Source: Paulinella micropora | Taxonomy: Eukaryota; Cercozoa; Imbricatea; Euglyphida | Length of the DNA stretch: 29,185 nt | Direction of reading: 5' to 3' | Assembly: GCA_009731375.1 (NCBI GenBank) | Contig: BJOX01000181.1 | Coordinates: 1 to 29,185 of the forward strand | In this document: one piece after another, positions 1 through 8,287 of the stretch | How the letters are laid out: each line of letters opens with the position of its first letter | How positions within the stretch are numbered: the stretch's first letter is position 1 | Notes under the pieces: generated by a model | Database searches by the model: none | The model's input: the letters and a program-made list of their open reading frames with translations, nothing else | What the model was told of the DNA's origin: nothing | Position numbers and translations under genes: made by a program

Positions 1-1677
1 TTCCTTGTTCGCATGATCGTTGTCGGTGGAAAGACTGACATGTAATCTGAGCAAAATTCTGTCTGATTCCCTGGAAGCAAAGTGTTGAAAAATTGCAAAA
101 AGTCAGGATTCCTGGTTTGCAACTCATGCATCTTACTTCGTGTAAGTTCAGTCAAAGCATGCTGAAAAAGATTATCTGGAATTGCGTTTCTCTTGCAGTC
201 ATTCCACATTAAGCTGGGAGGCTGCAACCGCTGCGACTGAATTACACCCACAACCGTCCAAAGTGCATTGTTGTACGGGCACACTCCCAAATTGGGAACA
301 CCAATATTGCAAAACTTCAGACTATTTGCAAAGTTGTAACCAAGTAGACCAGATCAAGTCAGTTCGTGCTTCGTTTTGCCTAGCACAGCAGCATGTTTAC
401 AGGTGCAGTGATGCTGGTTTACTCAGATGTTTGTGTTTTTGTACCGAGGGAAGTTTTAAAAAGAGACACATTGAAAAACAAATGCATGCTTTAAAATTCC
501 TTTTTGTCACCTTTCAAGACATTTGCATGCTCTATTGAAATAACCCTGAAATCTGTCGTGGCTGTTTCTGAACTAGCATCTTCATGTACATCAAGAGTGG
601 TTTCAACATGTTTCACACCACTTTTGAAAGAAATCAAACTGTTCGGTTCAGACAGGTCTGGACCGTTTGCAGTTGGCACTTTTATGCACAAAAGTTTCAT
701 GTTCGGATCGGCTCGGCTGCCTTTTTCATATTTTTTTGGATTTTCCAATTGGGGTTCACTTTTTACGCCCGAGCCCAATTTCCCTCAGCACTTTTATGCA
801 TAAAACTGCTGACCGGTTCCGGGAACCGGTGGCACCTGAAAGGTTCTTGCAGAGAACTGCAGACGTTTTAAAATTTAACTCTTCCAAAATGGACTTGCCA
901 CATTTTGAGCTTTTATGCATAAAAAACTCATGTCCGGTTTGGCCCTACAAGCTTTTTTCAGGCTCGTTTGGTTTTGTGTGAAATTGCCTACCCTTCCACT
1001 GAAAACATTTTGTTAACAGTGTAAAATGCAGTTGTTGTCTGGTGACTTCTTGAAAACCCCCCCACAAACTGATTTTGAAGCAAAGACTGTCAATGCAACA
1101 ATTTCGGTGTGTGACAAAAATGTGTTTGCCAAAGTGTAGAATGGTTTTCATGTGTGAGTTCACGCCTTGCTTACCTGATTCTTTCCATCACAGTTTCAAG
1201 TCGTTTGCTTCTGTGCAGATCAAAGCTTCGCAAAGGAAGAATTCTTCCTGCAGAAGAGAGAACATCGTGTAGGACCACAAAATCCATGATATTTTTAGTC
1301 CTTCTTATTATTAACCGTGGAACTCAGAATTGTCACATTATTACAATTTTTACCTGATCATTACCAATTTATTAGTAACGGGTAATGCTGATTATTATCG
1401 TAATTGTTTCCCTGAAACATAACAGTATTGCCAATTTACTAATCAATTTGCTTCACCCGCACTGAACGATCTCATTATCACATGTCTTTAGAACAGTGAC
1501 AATGCTACACTCTATTACAGTCATACCATGGTCATATTAACAGTCAGATATTGTGTTTACATGAATTCTAGATTAGGAAACCATGTGATTTATTATATTC
1601 CGTTACATTACAAATAATTTCCATCTCATTAAAGTGTTTTTATTGAAACTAGGAAGTCCATTAGTTTATTTCCCCAC
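1..1677. other. Stretch without recognisable gene
   Basis: About 1.7 kb with only short overlapping ORFs on both strands, none of which resembles a known family. The first 1 kb is mixed in composition and holds three spaced copies of a palindromic motif (annotated separately). From about 1280 to 1670 the sequence is AT-rich with many ATTA/TAAT words. This part could be non-coding sequence or the decayed 5' LTR of the copia element that follows, but I could not match it to any other LTR-like sequence in the window. Confidence 0.5.
677..930 (+). repeat. Three spaced TTTTATGCATAAAA palindromic motifs
   Basis: The palindrome TTTTATGCATAAAA occurs perfectly at 792-805 and 911-924, and with one change (TTTTATGCACAAAA) at 680-693. 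Spacing is 112 and 119 bases. Each copy is followed within about 10-15 bases by a CGG-containing word (TTCGGATCGG, ACCGGTTCCGG, TCCGGTTTGG). The intervening sequence is poorly conserved, so these are either very old tandem repeats or independently maintained sites. A further perfect inverted repeat with 9-base arms, ACCGGTTCCGGGAACCGGT, lies at 812-830 after the second copy. Confidence 0.5.
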
Positions 1678-1683
1678 ATTATC

Positions 1684-2347
1684 GACCGGTCATGGATTAT
1701 TCTAGCCCATCAGTTTGTCGAGGATGTTGACCCAAAGTTTTTGATATTTCTCGCTGACGCACATGGACCTATGCCGCTTGCATATTTCAAGACGTTTATT
1801 ACGCATACGGATCAAGAGCTGAAGAAGGCGGTAGAAGGAAAGCAAGCAGGGGACCCAGATGTACCGCTCGAGGAACAGAAGGCTGCTATTTACGGTCTGG
1901 GCGTGACTTTACGTACGAGGATTTGGAAGCATGCCTTCCGGAGAAGGTACAGCTCTCTTGCATAGTGAAATTACGTTCCTACCTTGCGAATGCATTGCAG
2001 GGGCACCCGGCGATGTTGACGATTCGAAAAGCAGTTAACCATCCGAGAGAGATGTGGGGGAGACTTAGCGAGAAGTACGCATTGTTAGGGCCGATCTCTA
2101 ACCATAAGCTACTACAGGAGATGTTCACCGACAAGATAGGTGAAAAGACGAAGATAGAGGACTGGATAGAAAGACAGTCTCATAGATATGAGAAGTTAGC
2201 TCAGCTGCGATTAGACTTCCCAGACCAGTTCAAATTTGTAGCTACCGTTTACAATGGATAAGAGAGGCCAAACACTTAGCTCGAGGGGATGTAGGCGGAC
2301 CTCTTTATTGGTCCAAGCCGGACGCTGATAAACCTACATACGATGCA
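1684..2347 (+). pseudogene. copia 1 gag, N-terminal part (UBN2-type), frameshifted
   Basis: This part encodes the capsid-like half of Gag. One frame (from about 1684 to 1965) gives a peptide ending near TLRTRIWKHAF. A second frame (1923-2261) carries the typical copia-gag signature HPREMWGRLSEKYALLG followed by KLLQEM, as in UBN2/retrotran_gag families (A-x-E-M-W-x-x-L-x-x-x-Y then a leucine-rich helix). A third frame from about 2258 continues into the next ORF. Two frameshifts, near 1960 and 2255, break it. No convincing start codon or primer-binding site was found upstream, so the 5' limit is approximate. Family assignment rests on that motif and on position before the zinc knuckle. Confidence 0.7.
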
Positions 2348-3652
2348 TTGTGTGCTCGCATTCAGGAGATGGCGCAAGCGGCCGAGACGCCGAGGCACCA
2401 AAGAAAAAACGCTACGCCATCCAGCCAACAAGCCGTTTCTGTTTTCCTTGCGAGCGACAATAAGGCATGTTTCAATTGTCGAAAGGACAACCACGTAGTT
2501 AAGAATTGCAGTGTGAAATGCCTTAGGCCGGAGTGTGTCAATAAGCCGACACACACCGGGGCTGAATGCAAAGTTCGGGGATTATCCCGACGCAACAATA
2601 ATGGCTCGAATCAGAAAGGGGGGGCCAAGCCGAAAGGAAGGGGTGTGCAAACACGCTCAACATACAATAATAATTCGAATAATAGACCCAAGGACCCTCG
2701 CAAGGCGAGGGTGGTCAACAAACCAGCTGCATATTTAGCCAAGCAGGCGGAAGGCAGGCAGGACGACATCGATGACGCATGGGCTGGGCTTGCTGTTCAA
2801 CAGATGATTGAGCAAAGATCGGAGCTGGGGCAGATCGAAGTGGATGAGATGCTAAAGCTGCCTCCTGAGCCAGTGAAGGTAACTACTTTGTTGCCAAATC
2901 GCAAACTTATATGTTACATTGCAACGGAACAGATTCCGGAACCCGCTGAGAAACCAGTCGCGGAGGAGCAACAGAAGAAGAAGCAGAAGCCGGAGGAGGC
3001 GCCCCGGCAGCTGAAGAAATGCGCTCACATCCAAATCAACGGTACTTGTGCTTTCTGGGATTGCCCTCTTGTGATGAGGGATAATGTAGATGAAAGCGCA
3101 CCTGCGGAGGCCCGGAAGGAGTCAGCCGAAATTTCTGATGAACCGATGGATTGCAACCATGAATGGCTTGAGTTGGTGCCCATTCCGCTTGTCAGGCACA
3201 CGACTGAATGTCGCGAGCCGGCTCTCTACAATAACGTCGCGGAAAAATACACCAAACAAGTTGTCGACAAAGATCTTTACAAGCGCATCCAGGTACGGCC
3301 TGGCCAGCAAACAGCTTCAATTAGTGTTGACTGTGCAAAGCATGGTATGTTGTGCAACACAGAAGAACGATGGGACGACTGCGTTCATCAAGGGGCGCCC
3401 GAACGGCACGACGGAGGTATGGAAGAAGCATTGGATAGCAAACCTGTAGACATAGTGGCGTTGGCAGTCGACGATGACGAGACTCTGGTACCATCCGAGC
3501 CTGAAGATGATGACCTGACCATCACTTTACCTATTAGGCAGACATCCAGTTTTGCGAGCGCAACGACTATTACGAGCGCAACGACAACTACAATAGAGTC
3601 AAAAGAAAATAGGACACGGATGTCGTCAGGGTACAAGTTAGTGACAGATTAG
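2348..3652 (+). CDS. copia 1 Gag C-terminal region with CCHC zinc knuckle
   Basis: A 434-residue open frame continuing Gag. Residues 41-54 form a perfect retroviral-type zinc knuckle, C-x2-C-x4-H-x4-C (CFNCRKDNHVVKNC), which in this family binds the element's RNA. It is followed by a Cys/His stretch ending HTGAEC that resembles the second, degenerate finger of many retroelement Gags. Residues about 80-125 are basic and Asn/Arg/Lys-rich, compatible with nucleic-acid binding. The rest is a Cys- and acidic-rich linker with no family I recognise, ending in a Ser/Thr-rich tail. It is longer than usual between knuckle and protease. The frame is closed by a TAG at 3650-3652, and the next recognisable piece starts about 65 bases later in another frame. 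Confidence 0.75.
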   Translation: MCARIQEMAQAAETPRHQRKNATPSSQQAVSVFLASDNKACFNCRKDNHVVKNCSVKCLRPECVNKPTHTGAECKVRGLSRRNNNGSNQKGGAKPKGRGVQTRSTYNNNSNNRPKDPRKARVVNKPAAYLAKQAEGRQDDIDDAWAGLAVQQMIEQRSELGQIEVDEMLKLPPEPVKVTTLLPNRKLICYIATEQIPEPAEKPVAEEQQKKKQKPEEAPRQLKKCAHIQINGTCAFWDCPLVMRDNVDESAPAEARKESAEISDEPMDCNHEWLELVPIPLVRHTTECREPALYNNVAEKYTKQVVDKDLYKRIQVRPGQQTASISVDCAKHGMLCNTEERWDDCVHQGAPERHDGGMEEALDSKPVDIVALAVDDDETLVPSEPEDDDLTITLPIRQTSSFASATTITSATTTTIESKENRTRMSSGYKLVTD

Positions 3653-3717
3653 GGGAACACAAAGAGGGGTCACAAGCGTCAGGATCGATAACTGCTTACG
3701 GGGTAGTACCACCCCAT

Positions 3718-4137
3718 ATGGACTATGAGTCCTTCAGCAAGTTACGCCCGGTTGAAATCCCGTGGGATTCGCTTACACGGGAACAAAAGATAGACGAGAA
3801 TGATTTTCGTACGAAATTGAACATGTGGGTGTTTGCACGCAAACTGTACAGAATGTTGAACGACCCATACAGGTTCCCAGTGCCACCCAAACACTGGCAA
3901 ACAGCGTGGCAAATGGATGCCCCAACTAACTATATTGTCCCCAGAGAAGAGCCCTGGTATCCAAGCAAGCTAATCAGCGAAAGTGTGTCACCATTTGCAT
4001 GGTTGCCACACTTCACAGAGACACAACCGTTAGTGGGTGAGCGAAAGTTAGAAATAAATAGACCCATAGCGAGTAGAATCAGGCCAGACAAACGATTGGG
4101 AATTGCATTTACATTAAATAACGTTGCTGGCAAATGA
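3718..4137 (+). CDS. Unknown polyprotein segment upstream of the MYND-like finger
   Basis: A 139-residue open frame, Trp/Pro-rich (PKHWQTAWQMDAP, EEPWYPSKL, SPFAWLPHF), with no motif I recognise. It lies between the Gag knuckle and the protease of copia element 1, a region normally short in copia elements. It runs into the 4124 frame through an apparent frameshift near 4130, and the following frame has the same Trp/Pro-rich flavour. The two may once have been one domain placed before a MYND-type zinc finger. It could be captured host sequence or a lineage-specific insertion. Function unknown. Confidence 0.4.
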   Translation: MDYESFSKLRPVEIPWDSLTREQKIDENDFRTKLNMWVFARKLYRMLNDPYRFPVPPKHWQTAWQMDAPTNYIVPREEPWYPSKLISESVSPFAWLPHFTETQPLVGERKLEINRPIASRIRPDKRLGIAFTLNNVAGK

Positions 4138-5347
4138 ATTGCTCCTTGCAGGCAGCTACTCACACCCCACATTACCAGACTGGCCTTGGTTCTGGTACAT
4201 AGATGTCCATTTTTGTTTCAACCATGCCATGATTATGGAAATGGAATATTGGAGCTTGAGGTTGGGCTTCAACATTTGGCCGACAGGGTGGCAACGCATG
4301 GTAGGATCGTGCCAATATTGCTCGACGTATCAACCGCCAGGTATATACCCAGCTGATATGCCGCACTCATATCATCTACCACCGCGAACGTGTGAGTACT
4401 GCAACGAGAAACAGGACATCATGAAACCTATGTTTAGGTGCAAGGGCTGTAATGGGGTGTTTTACTGTTGCAAAAGACACTAGCGGTCAGATTGGGGGGC
4501 GCACAAGGATTTCCGCAAATATGCTCAGCAGGAAGGGTTGGGCGCGTTACGCAATTTAGTCAATTTGGAAACGATTCCACCTTGTGGAATAGGGTCCGTG
4601 CGTTTTGACTATGCAATGTTTGCTTTTCACAGAATGACGCGCTACGAGATTGTGCGCGATGACCCGGCGGGTACAAGATACCAACTACCATCGAGGTATG
4701 ACTCTGGCAAGCTGAGAGAGATATATCGCAAGATAGCAGGATTTCCTACATGTAGGATTACCAGCAGACCTGCAATTCTGACGGCAGCACCTTCCACGAG
4801 GCCGTCTACCTACCAAGAAGCACGAATACACACTACTAGTTTCACCGCTACGTTAGTGCACAAATCTGTCGGTGTGTGTGATGAAGGATGGGGAAAGAAT
4901 GATGCAGTGGCGTTGAAGGTTTCACCAGCAGCTGCAGTTCCAACCATCATAGATTCAGGATGCAACAGAACACTCATACATGCATCAATGCCTATGCAAG
5001 ATGTTTACTCTGGTGAGCCGGTTAACCTTGCCAGTATTACGGAACACACCATGAAGGTGTCGTTAAGTGCGAAGGCAGCTATACCCATAATAGGCTCAAA
5101 GGCAAAGGAGGGAGTAATGACAGTGCAGGACGCACTGGTGACAAACAAGACACCGTACTCTTTGCTGTCCCCAGGCGTACTAGATTATGGTTACGGTTTT
5201 GCAACGGTGATGCAGAACAACCAGGACTTCGTAATGAAGAGACCAATACATATAGAGGAAAGGGATATATTGTGCAGGGGGAGAATGATGCCTAACAAGC
5301 TTTATCGCCTCGATACTACAACTGATAAGGCGGCTGAACCCAAATGA
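4124..5347 (+). pseudogene. copia 1 MYND-like finger plus aspartic protease, one frame with an internal stop
   Basis: A single frame spans 4124-5347 and is broken only by TAG at 4481-4483. The first part (119 codons) contains two C-x2-C pairs (CQYC, CEYC) and then a MYND-like zinc-finger pattern that continues across the stop. The second part (from about 4538, 269 codons) contains the retropepsin active site: IIDSGCNRTLIH, with D-S-G at 4952-4960. It is followed by the hydrophobic glycine-rich strands expected of copia proteases and the conserved ending RGRMMPNKLYRLDT that precedes the integrase. The protease would cleave the polyprotein. An antisense protease with the same ending pattern (RGRMTQGMLYRWDT) occurs in copia element 2, which supports the assignment. 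Confidence 0.75.
4391..4507 (+). other. MYND-like zinc finger interrupted by a TAG
   Basis: Read through the TAG at 4481, the pattern is C-x2-C-x12-C-x2-C-x4-Y-C-x3-H-stop-x3-W-x2-H-K. This matches the MYND consensus (C-x2-C...C-x2-C-x4-Y-C-x3-C-Q-x2-D-W-x2-H-K) position for position. The exceptions are His at the seventh ligand, the stop where Gln usually sits, and no clear last Cys. MYND fingers are protein-interaction modules of cellular regulators and are not a standard part of Ty1/copia polyproteins. Confidence 0.6.
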
Positions 5348-5389
5348 GCGGTTCAACCCCCACGCGGAAGAGAATGCCCGCGCTGTCAC

Positions 5390-6609
5390 AAATTTTTCGA
5401 TACGACCCAAAACATCTACTAAACCTATTAGGGCTATGGACCTACATAGAATGTTAGGGCACGCTGGGGTTAAGGTAATGGATGAATGGGCAGTGAACAA
5501 CGACAGGACTATAGTAGGTAAAGGCTGGCGAGAAAAATTGCCACACAAATCAAACAAAAATTACACGCCTACCTGTCTACAAGGACAACCCCAAAATAGA
5601 TTCTGATTTCAAAATAGGAGAAAATCTGAGTATGGACTTTCGCGGACCGTGGCCTATCAAATCCCTGACTGGGAACAGATACAAACTAGTGATCAAGGAT
5701 GGAGTAGGACAATTTGGGTTTAACAATTTTTCACCTACAAGAGAGGAGGATGTTTACTTTCCCTTCGTGGCCAAAGTGGTGGCATTCTTCTTTACACAGA
5801 CAGGTAGAACAGTTAAGCAAATCAGATGTGACGGCGAATTTGTAACCAACAACACGATCGAATTTTGCAGTGTCAATGGGATAACACTAAAACCCACACC
5901 GCGAGACGAACCTCGTTCAAATCCCATAGCTGAACGGGAGTACAGGACGGCGGGGACACGATCTACAGCTATGAGCATTGATGCCCAGTTACTAACTACT
6001 TTTTGGCAAAAGTTGGAGCATGCAGAGTGTATTATAAGAATGATTTTGCCCATGACAAAAGGGAAATACAAAGGCCTCTCACCCTATGAGGTTACACTAA
6101 AACGAAAACCACCAACAGGGTTCTTACAACCTATAGGATGCCTGGCTTGGGTACGAAAGTGGGACCCAAAGAAAGGTCTGTCGATGGCAGTGCCAGGAAT
6201 ATTGGTGGGATACAATCTATTCAGGAGGTTGTACAGAATTTATTTAAGGGGGGAGGGAAAAATAGTCAAACAGAGAAATGTGAGATTCGATGTCTCTGTT
6301 CGAGTGCATACTGCAAATGCGAATGAGGATGTATGGGGAGGGGAAGACAGCTACGATTACAAAAAACAACAAGATGTTGGAACCCCTGACTGCGAAATGG
6401 TGACAAATTCGACGCAGATTGCGAACAAAAACGAGAATGAGACTGAGGCAGCAAAGGATGAGTCGTTAGCAGACTCAGCAATTGTTGTGGTTGAGCATGA
6501 CTCATCTAATTATCGCGAGGACAGAAATGTACGTGTACCAGGCCAGGTCTCGAGGAGGCTCCAAGGGTGGAAGAGACACCACTTCGCAACAACAGAGGTC
6601 AGTTCATAG
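5390..6609 (+). pseudogene. copia 1 integrase (GAG-pre-integrase and rve core)
   Basis: The frame at about 5436-5600 carries LHRMLGHAGVKVMDEW, the GAG-pre-integrase H-x4-H signature, but the matching C-x2-C pair is degraded. The main frame 5632-6609 (325 codons) is the catalytic core. D2 lies in MDFRGPWP, D67 in IRCDGEF, and E101 in NPIAEREYRT, giving a DDE triad of the retroviral integrase superfamily. Next comes the typical copia stretch with FLQPIGCLAWV and GILVGYNLFRRLYRIY, which belongs to the integrase C-terminal side. The enzyme would insert cDNA into the genome. It is separated from the protease by at least one frameshift between 5347 and 5632, and from the RT by a frame change near 6600. 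Confidence 0.8.
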
Positions 6610-6767
6610 GCAGGATGCCTGCTAGACGACGAGGGGGGAGAGTGATTCAGTTCCCAGATGTGAAAGTACACATACAACCGATGCCAAAGGCACCAAGGGA
6701 TATAGAGGGTAATATTTCCAGCACAAATATAGTTAGTGGACCACGTGTTAGGAGACAGACACCAGCA

Positions 6768-7522
6768 AACGTGACCACACACAACTATCATGTTGCCATG
6801 GCGGATGATGATGCAGAGAATGGAAGACATGAAGATGGGATGCCTTATGGAAGTCAGATGGACGAAGTTCGTTACACAGATGTGGGTTTGTTCACAAGAG
6901 TGTTAAGAAATCCTGAGAAAGCGTTGATGCAAATGCCAGAGGTAATTAAGGCCAGAGACAAGGAAGTACAAGGATTGTACGACGCTGGATGCTTAGAATG
7001 GGCATCATGGGGCGATGCTGATAAAGATAAGATAAAACCCATTAGAACAGGCTTCGTGGACGCCATAAAGATTGATGATGCAACTGGCAGCTCTAAGTAC
7101 AAATCTCTGTTGGTAATTTACTGCAACCAGATGATACTGCTTCAGCATTTTAGCCCCTACGAGACCTAATCCCCCGTAGCTCAACACATGTTTCTGTTGA
7201 CGTTGTGTTCATTGATGGTTGCATTGAATGCAAGGATCCAGAATGACACCGCTGCCAACTTCAGGAGCGCTACCATGGCCACGTACTGGAAGCTGTCAAA
7301 GCGTTTGGGCGGGGTTCGGCGGTCGAACGCTTCTGCTCCTGTTCGGAAGCCCGATGGCACTCTGGCATGCACACTCCGGGAAAAACCACAAGAATGGGAA
7401 GAATACCGCCGACGTATGGTGGTCCCCAAAGAAAACCAGTTTTTGGAGGATGCATGTGTAGAGGAAGTCGGTTCTGATGAGGAAGCAGCGCGGATTGAGC
7501 CCGAGCGGAAGGCCCGCGAAAC
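6768..7522 (+). repeat. First copy of a 755-bp duplication flanking an N gap
   Basis: These 755 bases match 7533-8287 without length change. I saw two substitutions, in the stretch starting near 6900 (GAAATCC against GAAAGCC; TTGATGC against TTGAAGC). The copy includes copia 1 RT, the left LINE target site and the first part of the LINE. It ends exactly at the N run. Exact equality of length and position beside the gap points to unmerged contig ends (allelic overlap). Confidence 0.9.
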
Positions 7523-7532
7523 NNNNNNNNNN
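7523..7532. other. Assembly gap (10 N)
   Basis: Ten N between two near-identical 755-bp flanks; the size is a placeholder, not a measured gap. Confidence 0.98.
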
Positions 7533-8287
7533 AACGTGACCACACACAACTATCATGTTGCCATGGCGGATGATGATGCAGAGAATGGAAGACATGAAGA
7601 TGGGATGCCTTATGGAAGTCAGATGGACGAAGTTCGTTACACAGATGTGGGTTTGTTCACAAGAGTGTTAAGAAAGCCTGAGAAAGCGTTGAAGCAAATG
7701 CCAGAGGTAATTAAGGCCAGAGACAAGGAAGTACAAGGATTGTACGACGCTGGATGCTTAGAATGGGCATCATGGGGCGATGCTGATAAAGATAAGATAA
7801 AACCCATTAGAACAGGCTTCGTGGACGCCATAAAGATTGATGATGCAACTGGCAGCTCTAAGTACAAATCTCTGTTGGTAATTTACTGCAACCAGATGAT
7901 ACTGCTTCAGCATTTTAGCCCCTACGAGACCTAATCCCCCGTAGCTCAACACATGTTTCTGTTGACGTTGTGTTCATTGATGGTTGCATTGAATGCAAGG
8001 ATCCAGAATGACACCGCTGCCAACTTCAGGAGCGCTACCATGGCCACGTACTGGAAGCTGTCAAAGCGTTTGGGCGGGGTTCGGCGGTCGAACGCTTCTG
8101 CTCCTGTTCGGAAGCCCGATGGCACTCTGGCATGCACACTCCGGGAAAAACCACAAGAATGGGAAGAATACCGCCGACGTATGGTGGTCCCCAAAGAAAA
8201 CCAGTTTTTGGAGGATGCATGTGTAGAGGAAGTCGGTTCTGATGAGGAAGCAGCGCGGATTGAGCCCGAGCGGAAGGCCCGCGAAAC
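7533..8287 (+). repeat. Second copy of the 755-bp duplication
   Basis: This begins directly after the N run and repeats 6768-7522. It is the copy that continues into the rest of the LINE ORF, so it gives the reliable right-hand context. Confidence 0.9.

Larger units (their letters stand above)
6567..7989 (+). pseudogene. copia 1 reverse transcriptase, N-terminal part
   Basis: The frame starting at 6567 runs through a linker into the copia RT N-terminus: EVIKARDKEVQGLYDAGCLEW resembles the E-x-x-A-x-x-K-E segment, followed by KYKSLLV at the K-x-R-L-V position. An in-frame TAA at 7167-7169 is followed in the same frame by SPVAQHM...LMVALNAR, corresponding to the next RT helix. At that point the LINE begins. 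The segment 6768-7522 is repeated at 7533-8287 around the N gap with few substitutions, so the genuine copy count is probably one. The other half of the RT resumes at 10801. Confidence 0.75.

Noticed and set aside
182-1357. Overlapping ORFs of 60-118 codons on both strands
   Set aside because: No family resemblance, many with non-ATG starts, and all three frames equally open; most likely chance.
4160-4175. Intron with acceptor TTGCAG joining 4137 and 4124 frames
   Set aside because: No convincing donor; a simple frameshift explains the change in a decayed element.
4481-4483. Programmed readthrough of the TAG
   Set aside because: The element carries several other frameshifts and stops, so ordinary decay is the simpler explanation, though sibling copies should be checked.
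6768-8287. True tandem duplication of the LINE insertion
   Set aside because: Equal-length flanks meeting exactly at a 10-N placeholder favour an assembly overlap.
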